46,995 nucleotides of DNA from a virus (IMGVR_UViG_3300034418_011075:1-46995), one strand, 5' to 3'; counted from the stretch's first letter, positions 19,030 to 26,515 are shown. The notes: generated by a model from the sequence alone, not told the origin. Numbers and translations: made by a program.

Positions 19030-20186
19030 TCAAATAGTATTCTGTCCTGAGATATCCTTGATCCGAACTTCTCAACTATCTCGAAGTCCACACCGGCTGT
19101 TCCAGAACCATAGTTAGTGTGTATCCATTTAGAGGATCCGTACATGCTCATCACATTCTTGTACCTGAACCTCTTTGCGTACTCTACGCTTGATTGATGA
19201 AGATCTCCCTTAACGAAGTGAATGTAAGGAGTGCTTATGCCCTTTACATTTATGTAGTCGTTAATGTAGTTTTCCACTTGTGGTGTTATTCTAAGAGGGA
19301 GTCCTGATCTCAGATCCTCCTCATCCTTACCATGTGTCACTATGTAGGTATGATCTCCATAAGTAAAATGATCAAGGAACTTGTCTATGACCATTCTTTC
19401 CACATCAGGATGCCTTACTTCAAGATAGATGTCAACTCCTCTGTTTGCACAATAACCAAAAGCTCCACTATGATTATCGCTTGTAACTGCCACAAACTTG
19501 ATGTTCGAGGCTATGTCCATCTCAACAAGTCTGTCAAAGAACATACGATGTACCTTTACATACACATCGAACTGTTCTCTGCTTGTAAGATTCTGAGGCA
19601 GGTCATGACCTCCTCTGGTGGTCTGACCGTTGTACCCATCCAAAGGATCTCCAAGATCCATGAATACCAGAGTATCGAACTTACCATGTAGTTTCTTCTG
19701 ATGCTGGCATTCTGCAAGAAGTGTCATCATTCTGTCCGTGAACACCTTTTCATCATATTGATTCTGATAGATGCTTGACTCTTTTGTATGAGCTCCTACA
19801 TGCTTATCAGAAGTAAAAAGGAACAATCCCTTTTGATTGGATGATCCTTTAATAGGTCTGAGTTTATGAGGTTTGATACTTTTTGTAAGAGATTCCAATA
19901 TCTCTTTTCTCAGTTCCTTAGGGTCAATATCATTACCCTTTTCCTTTTCATAACTGTATCTCATCTCACCGCCTGACCCTCCTTGCCAGGCAGATTTGAC
20001 CTTCATACCTTCCGGAGCATAGTTATTATGCTCTTTGGATATCTGTTTTCTTGCCCTCTTTGCAGACCTTCTTACAACTTCCATAGGCGCATTGAATTTC
20101 TTTGACACTCTTCTGAGTGACTTAAGATATCCTTTACGTTCTACAAGGAAGTCACAGATCTGATCCTCTAAAACAGTTTCTGACAT
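19026..20186 (-). CDS. Calcineurin-like metallophosphoesterase with N-terminal helical domain
   Basis: A 386-residue protein. Residues 1-60 are basic and helical, like a helix-turn-helix. From about residue 120 the metallophosphoesterase motifs follow in order: SDKH (D127, H129), LGDPLDG (G179-D180, D183), SDNHSG (N238, H239), THGKD (H285) and KGDLHQ (D328, H330). The core metal ligands are thus present. The usual GNHE is replaced by DNHS and GHTH by GDLH, so substrate range may differ from SbcD/Mre11-type nucleases. It sits inside the late structural operon, between a small structural protein and the connector genes, which is unusual for a nuclease or phosphatase and hints at a virion-associated or packaging role. 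Activity is inferred from motifs only. Confidence 0.85.
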   Translation of the reverse strand: MSETVLEDQICDFLVERKGYLKSLRRVSKKFNAPMEVVRRSAKRARKQISKEHNNYAPEGMKVKSAWQGGSGGEMRYSYEKEKGNDIDPKELRKEILESLTKSIKPHKLRPIKGSSNQKGLFLFTSDKHVGAHTKESSIYQNQYDEKVFTDRMMTLLAECQHQKKLHGKFDTLVFMDLGDPLDGYNGQTTRGGHDLPQNLTSREQFDVYVKVHRMFFDRLVEMDIASNIKFVAVTSDNHSGAFGYCANRGVDIYLEVRHPDVERMVIDKFLDHFTYGDHTYIVTHGKDEEDLRSGLPLRITPQVENYINDYINVKGISTPYIHFVKGDLHQSSVEYAKRFRYKNVMSMYGSSKWIHTNYGSGTAGVDFEIVEKFGSRISQDRILFE

Positions 20187-20198
20187 TAATGATGTTTC

Positions 20199-20504
20199 TT
20201 ATTCGTAATATACCATAACACTTCCAGAAGTAATAGCTACTGCTGCTCCCGGATCGTTTGAGTCCACTGATAGATAAGTTCCTGCAGGAAGTGTGTTGCT
20301 ACCGGCTCCCCATAGAGCAAGAAGATCTGCTCCACTTGAAGTAGTTGCAGAAGTTATTACAGCATCTGCCAATACTACTATGGAGGCAAACTTTCCTCCT
20401 GGATAAACTGTTGCATTGTCCACATATCTACATCCCTTTAAACCTGTAACCCTTCTGAGGAGTTGGCTTAAGGCCTGCAGTCCAAGTTGTTCTGTTGATT
20501 CCAT
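20199..20504 (-). CDS. Small structural protein, unknown
   Basis: A 101-residue protein. A short N-terminal helix (MESTEQLGLQALSQLLRRV) is followed by a beta-rich, Ser/Thr/Gly/Ala-rich body. It lies 12 bases before the metallophosphoesterase and 10 bases after the spanin-like gene. The composition resembles small decoration or fibre-associated proteins of Bacteroidota phages. No specific family is recognised. Confidence 0.65.
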   Translation of the reverse strand: MESTEQLGLQALSQLLRRVTGLKGCRYVDNATVYPGGKFASIVVLADAVITSATTSSGADLLALWGAGSNTLPAGTYLSVDSNDPGAAVAITSGSVMVYYE

Positions 20505-20514
20505 TTAATTTGAT

Positions 20515-21135
20515 TTAAAAATTCAAGAGATACCTTCCATAGGTAAGTCCCACATAATGCTGCTGAAGATATCCATAGTCAGCAGACAGGTAATTGTTTT
20601 TTATTTTGAGGTTGATACCTGCTCCTATCATAGGAGTGTATTGTGTATTGAAGTCAGATATCAGACCTACTTTGGCATGCATGCCGAGTGCAAAATTTGC
20701 ACCTACCACTTTTTTAGGTAAATAATCAATTACTAAATTCTCAGTTACATTCTGGTAGTTCTGCCATTGAAGTCTAAGTGCACCACCTCCAACTGGTGCA
20801 GTTGTGTCATAGTGCACTACCTCAGTAAGCCAAGACTCTATTATCTTAACGGTATCTATTACAAGAACGCTGTCGTAAGTATTGATATATCTTATATCAT
20901 GTACGGTATCATGTACAGTATCATGTACGGTACGCCATTCTACAAATCTTAGAGTGTCATATTTCCAACGATCTACGTACTCAATTGTAGGAACTGGCTT
21001 TTCGATGATAGTGGTAACAGGCTTACCGCTTGTGTCACCGCACCCTTTCCACGCAACTATTACTCCAAGTAGGAATGCTATCAGGTACGGTAGGAACGTA
21101 CTTAGAAGATGTTTTACTATATCATTGTTCAGCAT
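20515..21135 (-). CDS. Membrane-anchored periplasm-spanning protein, spanin-like
   Basis: A 206-residue protein with one N-terminal membrane segment at about residues 11-28, followed by a Cys and a Pro/Thr-rich linker. A repeated TVHDTVHDTVHD stretch lies at about residues 68-82. The C-terminal third alternates hydrophobic and polar residues and ends in GLTYGRYLLNF, with the terminal aromatic residue typical of outer-membrane beta-barrel strands. An inner-membrane anchor, an extended periplasmic part and a C-terminal outer-membrane-like segment would suit a one-piece spanin. The gene follows the holin and the DUF5675 protein, which supports a lysis role. No lipobox is evident, so it is not a classical o-spanin. 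Function is inferred. Confidence 0.72.
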   Translation of the reverse strand: MLNNDIVKHLLSTFLPYLIAFLLGVIVAWKGCGDTSGKPVTTIIEKPVPTIEYVDRWKYDTLRFVEWRTVHDTVHDTVHDIRYINTYDSVLVIDTVKIIESWLTEVVHYDTTAPVGGGALRLQWQNYQNVTENLVIDYLPKKVVGANFALGMHAKVGLISDFNTQYTPMIGAGINLKIKNNYLSADYGYLQQHYVGLTYGRYLLNF

Positions 21136-21155
21136 ACGATTCCTTATAGATCAAT

Positions 21156-21186
21156 AAAATGTAAAAGTAATTAAAACTAATGTCAA
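21156..21186 (-). promoter_or_regulatory. Possible promoter before the spanin-like gene
   Basis: In the AT-rich gap after the DUF5675 gene the minus strand shows TTG (21186-21184), a 20-base spacer, then TACATTTT (21163-21156). That differs from the Bacteroidota TTG-N20-TAnnTTTG pattern only at the last base. The start codon is 20 bases further on. The palindrome AAAAATATTTTT at 21203-21214 lies just upstream. Confidence 0.35.
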
Positions 21187-21216
21187 TATTATTACAATAG
21201 TAAAAATATTTTTTTA

Positions 21217-21672
21217 TTAGTTGTTAAAGCTTGTTTTACCGTTACCACATATCTCAACATCTATCTCTTCCGGAACAACAGCCATGATAGCTTTGAATGT
21301 ATTCTTGGAGTTAGTAATGTCAGTGATCCCATCATTGTTTATATCCTTGTGTTCTCTTCCCACAAGTATACATCCTCTTATATCCGGACGTCCTGTTCTG
21401 GGATTCAAAGACCCTGCATAATTACCCCAATGGATCAATATGAGAGATCTTCCTTCTACATCCTGTATGTGCAGATGCCTGCTGTACTTTTTAGAGAATC
21501 TTATCTTGGCCTTGTAATTTCCTTCTGGAATGCAAGATTCATTCCTTAGATTGTTTTTCCATGGAAGTTCCAATGTCTTGAATTGAAATAGAATATTCCC
21601 ATCAACATCTTGAAGATAGGCATGCCCTAAGGTCTGCTTTTCTCTGTATGATCTGTCAATATGAATCTTCAT
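21217..21672 (-). CDS. DUF5675 family protein, probable lysis-associated
   Basis: A 151-residue protein whose landmarks match what I know of the DUF5675 family: TLELPWKNN, then SCIPEGNY, then ILIHWGN, then GCILVG, and a helix near the C-terminus (NSKNTFKAIM). The conserved His and Cys in the IHWGN...GCILVG region resemble an L,D-transpeptidase-like active site, but the family's reaction is not firmly known to me. Its position between the holin and the spanin-like gene suggests action on the cell wall or in lysis. No signal peptide is visible, so export would depend on the holin. Confidence 0.8.
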   Translation of the reverse strand: MKIHIDRSYREKQTLGHAYLQDVDGNILFQFKTLELPWKNNLRNESCIPEGNYKAKIRFSKKYSRHLHIQDVEGRSLILIHWGNYAGSLNPRTGRPDIRGCILVGREHKDINNDGITDITNSKNTFKAIMAVVPEEIDVEICGNGKTSFNN

Positions 21673-21769
21673 TTCTATCTTTCTTTTTAGGCTCTCTTCC
21701 CTTATGTGAACAGTTTCCAGTTTTCAAGCATTTGTTGTCACACTCGACAGGGACAATTTCACAAAACAC
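21656..21769 (-). CDS. Possible 37-residue Cys-rich ORF between holin and DUF5675 gene
   Basis: A frame starting at GTG (21769) and ending at TGA (21656) fills the gap between the holin and the DUF5675 gene, overlapping the latter by 17 bases. Its product would be rich in Cys and Lys, with CDNKC, GNCSH and a basic tail. The start is not ATG and no family is recognised, but the frame continues open upstream through the 3' end of the holin gene and its composition is not random-looking. Confidence 0.28.
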   Translation of the reverse strand: MFCEIVPVECDNKCLKTGNCSHKGREPKKKDRNEDSY

Positions 21770-21776
21770 TTTCTTT

Positions 21777-22265
21777 TCACTTCTCAAATACCTTCTTTAT
21801 TTTTTCAATTAAAGCTGAGACATCAAACCTGTCATCAAGTGCCACAATGTTCTCAAGTATCGATTTACCTTCTGTTCCCATCAGGAACGAATACGCCCAT
21901 ATGACAATCCACCCGAACAGTTCAACCTGCTCTCCCTTAACCTCAAAACTATCAAGTCCGTGTATGACTATGAGGAACGCTCCGTACTGTAACGCCTTCA
22001 CTGCCGTCCTGCGTATCCCGTATGATGTGACAGCGTGTTTGTTCTTGATCGCCTTTGCTATACCTGTCACAAGGTCAACCATCATGAACGTAACGAGCCA
22101 CTTTAGAAACTCCCAATCAGCGAAGAGGTACTTCTCCGTGAACGCGAACAGTGGTGTTATGACGAACGTGAACGCCCATATCTTTACGTCAGTAAAGTTT
22201 GCCGAGAACTTCAGGGCTACATCCTTGAATACTCCCCAATCGTCTATGGTGTGGTCTGCTTTCAT
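21777..22265 (-). CDS. Phage holin (phage_holin_4 type)
   Basis: A 162-residue protein with hydrophobic segments at about residues 29-44 and 54-70, then another around 92-105 and a last one near 118-130. The stretch LVTFMMVDLVTGIAKAIKN followed by SYGIRRTAVKALQY closely resembles the MVxDxxTGxxKA...S..G..RT..K pattern of the phage_holin_4 (toxin secretion/lysis holin) family. It would make the inner-membrane lesion that triggers lysis. The start overlaps the stop of the 67-residue gene (ATGA). Its first seven codons are duplicated about 1.36 kb upstream (see 23578-23622). Confidence 0.85.
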   Translation of the reverse strand: MKADHTIDDWGVFKDVALKFSANFTDVKIWAFTFVITPLFAFTEKYLFADWEFLKWLVTFMMVDLVTGIAKAIKNKHAVTSYGIRRTAVKALQYGAFLIVIHGLDSFEVKGEQVELFGWIVIWAYSFLMGTEGKSILENIVALDDRFDVSALIEKIKKVFEK

Positions 22266-22465
22266 GGTTCTTCAACTATTATACATCTGCTCAGCTCTTC
22301 CTCAGAAAGCCCGTCTCCATCAAGTACATCTAAACACCATTGTCCGTTGTACTCAATAGGATTTGACCACCAGTAGATGGTAGGCGGCTGGCATCCTCGT
22401 TTGAACGCTTCAAAACTGTTGCGTTCGTCTGCCGCTTCTTTTGTGTCAAATGGTAGTAGCATCAT
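22262..22465 (-). CDS. Small protein downstream of adhesin, unknown
   Basis: A 67-residue acidic protein (MMLLPFDTKEAADER...) with several Trp and two Cys. Its start is inside the stop of the 370-residue adhesin (ATGA) and its stop overlaps the holin start. The strict pairing with the adhesin and the duplicated holin start on the far side of that adhesin suggest the two genes travel as one cassette. A fibre-assembly helper is possible; no family is recognised. Confidence 0.6.
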   Translation of the reverse strand: MMLLPFDTKEAADERNSFEAFKRGCQPPTIYWWSNPIEYNGQWCLDVLDGDGLSEEELSRCIIVEEP

Positions 22466-23574
22466 GGTAATAGGCTTGGTGTAAAGTTGCTGTCAATGTT
22501 TGCTTCGATTGCCGCTCGGTCTGCTGTTTTATCGGTTGAGTAAGAAACGATACAAGCTATTTTTCCGTTAATACCTGATGATAAATCAGACCTGCCCGCA
22601 ACCCTTGTTATTGTAAGGTCTGTTGTAGTTCCACTTACTCCTAATGACCCATCAACGTATATACCTGTATCAGTCAAATATGATGCTAAATGTGGGTTCA
22701 GATCCTCTGTTGATGTTTGTACATTTGTTGACCCATCAAACATTCCTATACCTGTAACTCCACTTACTGTACCGCCAAAATTGAAGTTGTCTTGATTTCC
22801 TCCAAAAACTGTGTTCACCAGATTCAGCCCATCGTTCTTAGATACTACAAACGCTGAATTTACCGTTAATGAAGTGCTTATAACATAAATGTCAGTATCA
22901 CCTATCATTGCGACAGCACCATTAAGGTCAACCAATGCACCGTTAACTATTACACGCTGCTGGTCTGCTGCGTTCGAAGCTGTGAATGTAACACCGAAAG
23001 TGTCCTGAGAATAACCTGTAACCAAGTAACCGTCATCACCGCCTATCCAATCACCTAATGCTGTACCACTTCCGTCTTCGCTCAATAAGCTCAACACACC
23101 GTTAGAATCAAAATAAAATGCTTTTTGTGCGTTGTCGCTTGAGCGTCTCATCAATGCTGCCTCGCCCGTGTATGCCGCTCGTAATTTGAAAAATGCAAAT
23201 GCAAAGTTAGCACCTGTTCCTTCCGCTGTGTCTAATAGATAATTGCTTAAAACTGTAACGGATTCAAATCCGTATGATGTAATGTCGGGAGTTCCATTTT
23301 GAACTCCTAACACATACAATTCATAGTTACCAGCGAATACTCCAGATACATTCCAATTAAATGAATTGCTTGCCTGTTCAGCAAGAAATACCATTTCATC
23401 GGTAACAGTATTGTAAGCAAAGAACAGATAACTGTCGGGCGTGTAACCGCTTGCTGTTGCTGTTATTGTAATCGTATCGCCTATGCTTGGTGATGCATTG
23501 GATACTTCCACTGAAACAGAACCTCCACCTACTCCTCCACTCCCTGCTGGCCTTATGAATCCTACTCCTGGCAT
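22462..23574 (-). CDS. Adhesin/tail appendage with Ig-like and arabinofuranosidase-B-like domains
   Basis: A 370-residue protein. After a Gly-rich leader (MPGVGFIRPAGSGG) comes an Ig-like segment (SPSIGDTITITATASGY, about residues 28-110). From about residue 120 the text FKLRAAYTGEAALMRRSSDN resembles the start of the arabinofuranosidase-B catalytic-like or LamG-like jelly-roll module seen in phage appendages (pattern LR..YTG.A..VRRSSDN..DIGF). A long Thr/Ser/Gly/Asn beta-rich C-terminus follows. A role in receptor binding is likely; glycan hydrolysis cannot be claimed. The first residues MPGVG-[IF]-I are shared with the 82-residue protein at 25107, suggesting a common attachment leader. Confidence 0.75.
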   Translation of the reverse strand: MPGVGFIRPAGSGGVGGGSVSVEVSNASPSIGDTITITATASGYTPDSYLFFAYNTVTDEMVFLAEQASNSFNWNVSGVFAGNYELYVLGVQNGTPDITSYGFESVTVLSNYLLDTAEGTGANFAFAFFKLRAAYTGEAALMRRSSDNAQKAFYFDSNGVLSLLSEDGSGTALGDWIGGDDGYLVTGYSQDTFGVTFTASNAADQQRVIVNGALVDLNGAVAMIGDTDIYVISTSLTVNSAFVVSKNDGLNLVNTVFGGNQDNFNFGGTVSGVTGIGMFDGSTNVQTSTEDLNPHLASYLTDTGIYVDGSLGVSGTTTDLTITRVAGRSDLSSGINGKIACIVSYSTDKTADRAAIEANIDSNFTPSLLP

Positions 23575-23577
23575 GGT

Positions 23578-23622
23578 TTAGAGATTGTAAATTATGGTAA
23601 TTATAGTATGGTCTGCTTTCAT
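23578..23622 (-). pseudogene. Duplicated holin start fragment (14 codons)
   Basis: Right after the 349-residue adhesin an ATG, overlapping its stop, opens a frame reading MKADHTI before drifting off to a stop at codon 15. The true holin at 22265 begins with the same seven residues, with two synonymous differences (CAC/CAT, ACC/ACT). Plus-strand positions 23603-23625 and 22246-22268 agree at 21 of 23 bases. This looks like the remnant of a former holin junction left by insertion or exchange of the cassette between them. Confidence 0.7.
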
Positions 23623-24668
23623 GGTGCGCCCAATGTGCTTGTAACTATACTACCTACGCTGTCATCCGTTGCTGCTGCTCTTAATCGTTGTGCCACTACG
23701 TGTGATGATGTCTGTATGTCATCTAACAGGTCGGAAGCAAGTTGTGCGGTATCAACATTAACAGGCGAAAGCGTTCCTTCATACTCATTAGAAGGCCCGT
23801 AAACAACACCATCTTCTACATCTTCTTCTAATGGGTAACCTGTTAGAGTGGATGCAGTATAGAGGAACTTGTCCTCACCTAATGTATTAGTTCCAAACCT
23901 CCATTGTGCAGTATCTGACATTGTTCCAAAACGCAACCGCGAACACAATAACGCCATACGTTCAACGGTATTGGTCACTATCACGTTTTCAAGGATAAGC
24001 AATGACCCAGCGACTGTATTAACCGCCTCTTCCGATGTTGAAGATGTAATACTACCATTGATGGTAATGGTGTCCGTAGCAGTGGAAGATTGAACACAGG
24101 CACTGAGGTTGGCTGTCACTATCCCAGTTATGTTGATGAAGGAAGATCCACCTGTCGAAAGTACAGCAGTCTGCTGATTACCACCAACTGACGCAGATCC
24201 CAATACTGAGCCGTTTATATTACAAGTAACGCCAGCACCATTAAGTCTTATGCAATACCCATACAGACCAGCAGCACCTCTGCTGCCAGTAATTACTCCG
24301 TTGATGTTAACTATACAGGAACCAGTTATATTTACTGTTCCGATACCATATTGCCCTGCATTTACATTTACATTACTGTTGATGGTAATGGTGTTGCCAA
24401 TTACTGCCGTGATATTTATAAAACCAAATCCATTACTGGCTCCAAATATGCCCGCGCCAGTGCAAGTTATCACTCTTGATGCGCTGACCACCACATTGCC
24501 ACTACTCGATCCAATATTAGACAGGCTCAATACAGTAATATCCACATCCGCTTGTACGGTATGACCGATGGCTATTACCACATCATCCACACTTGTAGGA
24601 ACAACACCGCCCACCCAAGTAGCCGTGTCTGACCAATTACCCGATTGTGCGCTTGTTATCGTTGCCAT
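23619..24668 (-). CDS. Tail appendage/adhesin with G8-like N-terminus and beta-helix body
   Basis: A 349-residue protein starting MATITSAQSGNWSDTATW, followed by GGVVPTSVDDVVIAIGHTV. This N-terminal pattern (GNWSD..TW..G..P...D.V.I..GHTV) is typical of G8-like modules in bacterial and phage surface proteins. Residues about 60-230 are repetitive Ile/Thr/Asn/Gly/Val stretches (TVNITGSC, CNINGSV, SFINITG) that look like turns of a right-handed beta helix. The C-terminal part has VVYGPSNEYEGTL, common near the ends of phage fibre proteins. Likely host-surface binding. Start is coupled to the stop of the 61-residue gene. Confidence 0.75.
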   Translation of the reverse strand: MATITSAQSGNWSDTATWVGGVVPTSVDDVVIAIGHTVQADVDITVLSLSNIGSSSGNVVVSASRVITCTGAGIFGASNGFGFINITAVIGNTITINSNVNVNAGQYGIGTVNITGSCIVNINGVITGSRGAAGLYGYCIRLNGAGVTCNINGSVLGSASVGGNQQTAVLSTGGSSFINITGIVTANLSACVQSSTATDTITINGSITSSTSEEAVNTVAGSLLILENVIVTNTVERMALLCSRLRFGTMSDTAQWRFGTNTLGEDKFLYTASTLTGYPLEEDVEDGVVYGPSNEYEGTLSPVNVDTAQLASDLLDDIQTSSHVVAQRLRAAATDDSVGSIVTSTLGAP

Positions 24669-24853
24669 CAGTCTTTGTTTTGATTGTAAAACTCAGTTGC
24701 AGCAGCCAAAGCACTTGGATAGTCTGCAAGGTTGTTTAGCGTCTTGTTATCTACAGGTACACGCTGACCTTCTTCATTGATTGTCCAGCAGTTTAAAACG
24801 GCCACGTAAGCCGAACCTACTTGATTGATCACTGTTGAGAATTTCTTTTCCAT
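24668..24853 (-). CDS. Small protein preceding adhesin, unknown
   Basis: A 61-residue protein when started at the ATG at 24853 (MEKKFSTVINQVGSAYVAVL), five bases after the preceding stop; a longer non-coupled start at 24892 is less likely because it would overlap the previous gene. It is helical/mixed, with no membrane segment. It lies between the 82-residue MPGVG protein and the G8-like adhesin, perhaps as an accessory of that cassette. Confidence 0.58.
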   Translation of the reverse strand: MEKKFSTVINQVGSAYVAVLNCWTINEEGQRVPVDNKTLNNLADYPSALAAATEFYNQNKD

Positions 24854-24858
24854 TTTGC

Positions 24859-25107
24859 TTACGTATAAGTTACTGTTAGTCTGTCTGTCCAAGCAACATC
24901 TTCGGCTGTTGCTGTTGCCGTTGTTCCGTTAGGGTTGTGAAGTATTCGTGTAATGAACCACTTTTCAGCACTTTCCAATGTACCTTTATTTGCTGCACCT
25001 ATGTACGAGTAAAAAGTATCAGGACTTCCTTCTGGTTGGTAGTCCTGTCGAAGCTCTTTTGCTCCACCACCTCCAAAACCTATTCCTATTATTCCTACTC
25101 CTGGCAT
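24859..25107 (-). CDS. Small Gly-rich-leader structural protein (MPGVG type)
   Basis: An 82-residue protein. Its leader, MPGVGIIGIGFGGGG, is like that of the 370-residue adhesin (MPGVGF), and the DNA around both starts shares a 14-base match. The rest is a short soluble domain with YSYIGAANKGT and a Trp-rich C-terminal part (WTDRLTVTYT). It starts one base after the stop of the 240-residue gene. Possibly an adaptor or a shortened appendage using the same docking leader. Confidence 0.62.
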   Translation of the reverse strand: MPGVGIIGIGFGGGGAKELRQDYQPEGSPDTFYSYIGAANKGTLESAEKWFITRILHNPNGTTATATAEDVAWTDRLTVTYT

Positions 25108-25108
25108 T

Positions 25109-25831
25109 TTAATTTGTTACATTTTCTGGTTCATATTCATTACAAGAATCACAGTAATCATCTAAAAAAGAAGCGAGATCGCATATGTCACTTGATGTAA
25201 GACAAGGATAAAGTCTTTCTGTTGTAGGAGCTACTGTATAGACAGGATCGTTATTTTCATCCCTTTCTATTTCAAGTATGAATCCTGTAAAAACTGCAGT
25301 TAGGTTTATGCCTACAAAGTTTCCTGCTGAATCAAAGTAATTGTCATTTGCGTACAAAGTAACTTCAAGAGTAAAGGTATTTTGAGGAGGGCTTGGGGGA
25401 GTTGTATTTACAACCTTTATCTGAAGGTTCAAAGGATCAGAACTGCCTTGATTGAAAAGCTCTGTAATGATCTGACCCAACTCAAATCCTTTTCCTGGAG
25501 TAGCATAACCTACAGGTATGGTATAAGATGGTTGTCCGTTAGGAACTCTTCCGTGCTGTATGGTCTCGCCTAAAGCATTGGTTGTTTCCAAATAGCTCCA
25601 GATCATAGGATCTCCTACATACCTACCTTCAGCTGTATAAGTAACTTTTTGCCAAGTGTCCTGCACTGGAGCCTTTGACATGAGATCGGATACTGTTCTC
25701 GCTGTCACATGTTTTGTCATGCAACAGGGATCCATCTGCCCTCCACGCATCTTATCAAGCAAAGAGAGCCCCTTGGTTGAGAGGCAACAACTTTTAACAC
25801 TTACGTAGTTTCTTATATCTACAGCGTTCAT
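25109..25831 (-). CDS. Cys-rich structural protein, unknown
   Basis: A 240-residue protein. Cysteines cluster at the N-terminus (SCCLSTKG, DPCCMTKH) and the C-terminus (CLTSSDICDLASFLDDYC). The middle (about residues 55-200) is beta-rich with TPPSPPQNTFTLEVTLYAND. The Cys-rich C-terminus resembles, in general style, that of the 192-residue gene at 29527-30105. It begins within the stop of the small lysine-rich gene before it (ATGA). Position in the appendage region suggests a tail or fibre component. Confidence 0.68.
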   Translation of the reverse strand: MNAVDIRNYVSVKSCCLSTKGLSLLDKMRGGQMDPCCMTKHVTARTVSDLMSKAPVQDTWQKVTYTAEGRYVGDPMIWSYLETTNALGETIQHGRVPNGQPSYTIPVGYATPGKGFELGQIITELFNQGSSDPLNLQIKVVNTTPPSPPQNTFTLEVTLYANDNYFDSAGNFVGINLTAVFTGFILEIERDENNDPVYTVAPTTERLYPCLTSSDICDLASFLDDYCDSCNEYEPENVTN

Positions 25832-25995
25832 CCTTTAACTTTTTTCAATCTTGGATTCTTTCTTTTTGCTTTTGCAGATGCTTTTCTTGTAGCTGACGCC
25901 AGTATAGCTCCGGCAGCCTTTTTACTTACACCCTGCTTCTTAGCTATCTTAGCCTGAACTGCTTTGAATCCTGGATGCTTCTTTGACTTTTTCAT
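25828..25995 (-). CDS. Small lysine-rich protein (55 residues)
   Basis: Product begins MKKSKKHPGFKAVQAKIA and continues with KKQGVSKKAAGAILAS before a basic tail. I recall this HPGFKAVQAKIA...GAILA pattern from small proteins of many Bacteroidota phages. It is almost one third Lys/Arg with an amphipathic helix, so it could bind DNA in the capsid. It is linked by ATGA overlaps to the genes on both sides (starts at 25995, stops inside the start of 25831). Confidence 0.72.
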   Translation of the reverse strand: MKKSKKHPGFKAVQAKIAKKQGVSKKAAGAILASATRKASAKAKRKNPRLKKVKG

Positions 25996-26132
25996 TTCTT
26001 ACGCTTCATCATACAAGCAGAAGGTCTTTTTACACTTCGAGTTTCAACTCCTCCTTTTTTCATAAGCATCTCCATCATACCTCCGGTTTCCATTCCACCG
26101 CCTTTATACATTTTTTTCTTTGAAGATTTCAT
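25992..26132 (-). CDS. Small Lys/Met/Gly-rich protein (46 residues)
   Basis: Translates as MKSSKKKMYKGGGMETGG followed by a Met-rich stretch and a basic end. It begins one base after the previous stop and ends in an ATGA overlap with the next gene, a pattern of translational coupling that supports expression. It contains Met-Gly-rich segments reminiscent of the GG motifs in the large virion proteins. No family is recognised. Confidence 0.6.
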   Translation of the reverse strand: MKSSKKKMYKGGGMETGGMMEMLMKKGGVETRSVKRPSACMMKRKK

Positions 26133-26133
26133 C

Positions 26134-26298
26134 TTACTTTTTCTTGGATTTCATGATCTTAGCCTGCAAAGCTTTTGGTAAAGACTTTTGTTTGCCTGTC
26201 AGGCCTTTTTTCTTCATAGACTCCATTCCGCCTTTCTTCATCATCTTAGCCTTAGTCATAGATGCAGGCTTATTTTTCTTTTTCATTTTACCGTACAT
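26134..26298 (-). CDS. Small lysine-rich protein (54 residues)
   Basis: Product starts MYGKMKKKNKPASMTKAK, with a GLTGKQKSLPKALQAKIM segment and a polylysine end. It follows the 65-residue gene at 19 bases and precedes the 46-residue gene at one base. It belongs to a run of six tiny basic genes that probably act together, most simply as DNA-condensing or virion-internal proteins. Real by coupling and composition; function inferred. Confidence 0.65.
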   Translation of the reverse strand: MYGKMKKKNKPASMTKAKMMKKGGMESMKKKGLTGKQKSLPKALQAKIMKSKKK

Positions 26299-26317
26299 AG
26301 TAGTTAGTTTTTAAATG

Positions 26318-26515
26318 TTAATCTCTGTAACCTCCGCCTTTAGCTTTGTATTGTTTTGCAAGCATCTGAGCTTTTCTTGCAGACCATTGTCCAGGTTTTC
26401 CTCCTTTACTACCTGCTTTGATCCTATTGAACAGAGCCTTTCTCATAGAAGGCTTTGTGTAGTTTCCAGCAGCATTTACTTTGGACTTTTTAGACGAGGG
26501 TTTTTTCTTTTTCAT
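26318..26515 (-). CDS. Small lysine-rich protein (65 residues)
   Basis: Product starts MKKKKPSSKKSK and contains KPSMRKALFNRIKAG and SARKAQMLAKQYKAKGGG. This arrangement is familiar from small proteins of Bacteroidota phages and some giant viruses. It is highly basic and helical; a nucleic-acid-binding role is likely but unproven. Starts within the stop of the preceding gene (ATGA at 26512-26515). Confidence 0.72.
   Translation of the reverse strand: MKKKKPSSKKSKVNAAGNYTKPSMRKALFNRIKAGSKGGKPGQWSARKAQMLAKQYKAKGGGYRD

Noticed and set aside
20896-20937. Tandem 12-base DNA repeat (ATCATGTACGGT-like) as a regulatory iteron
   Set aside because: It lies in frame inside the spanin-like gene and encodes the TVHD repeat, so coding explains it.
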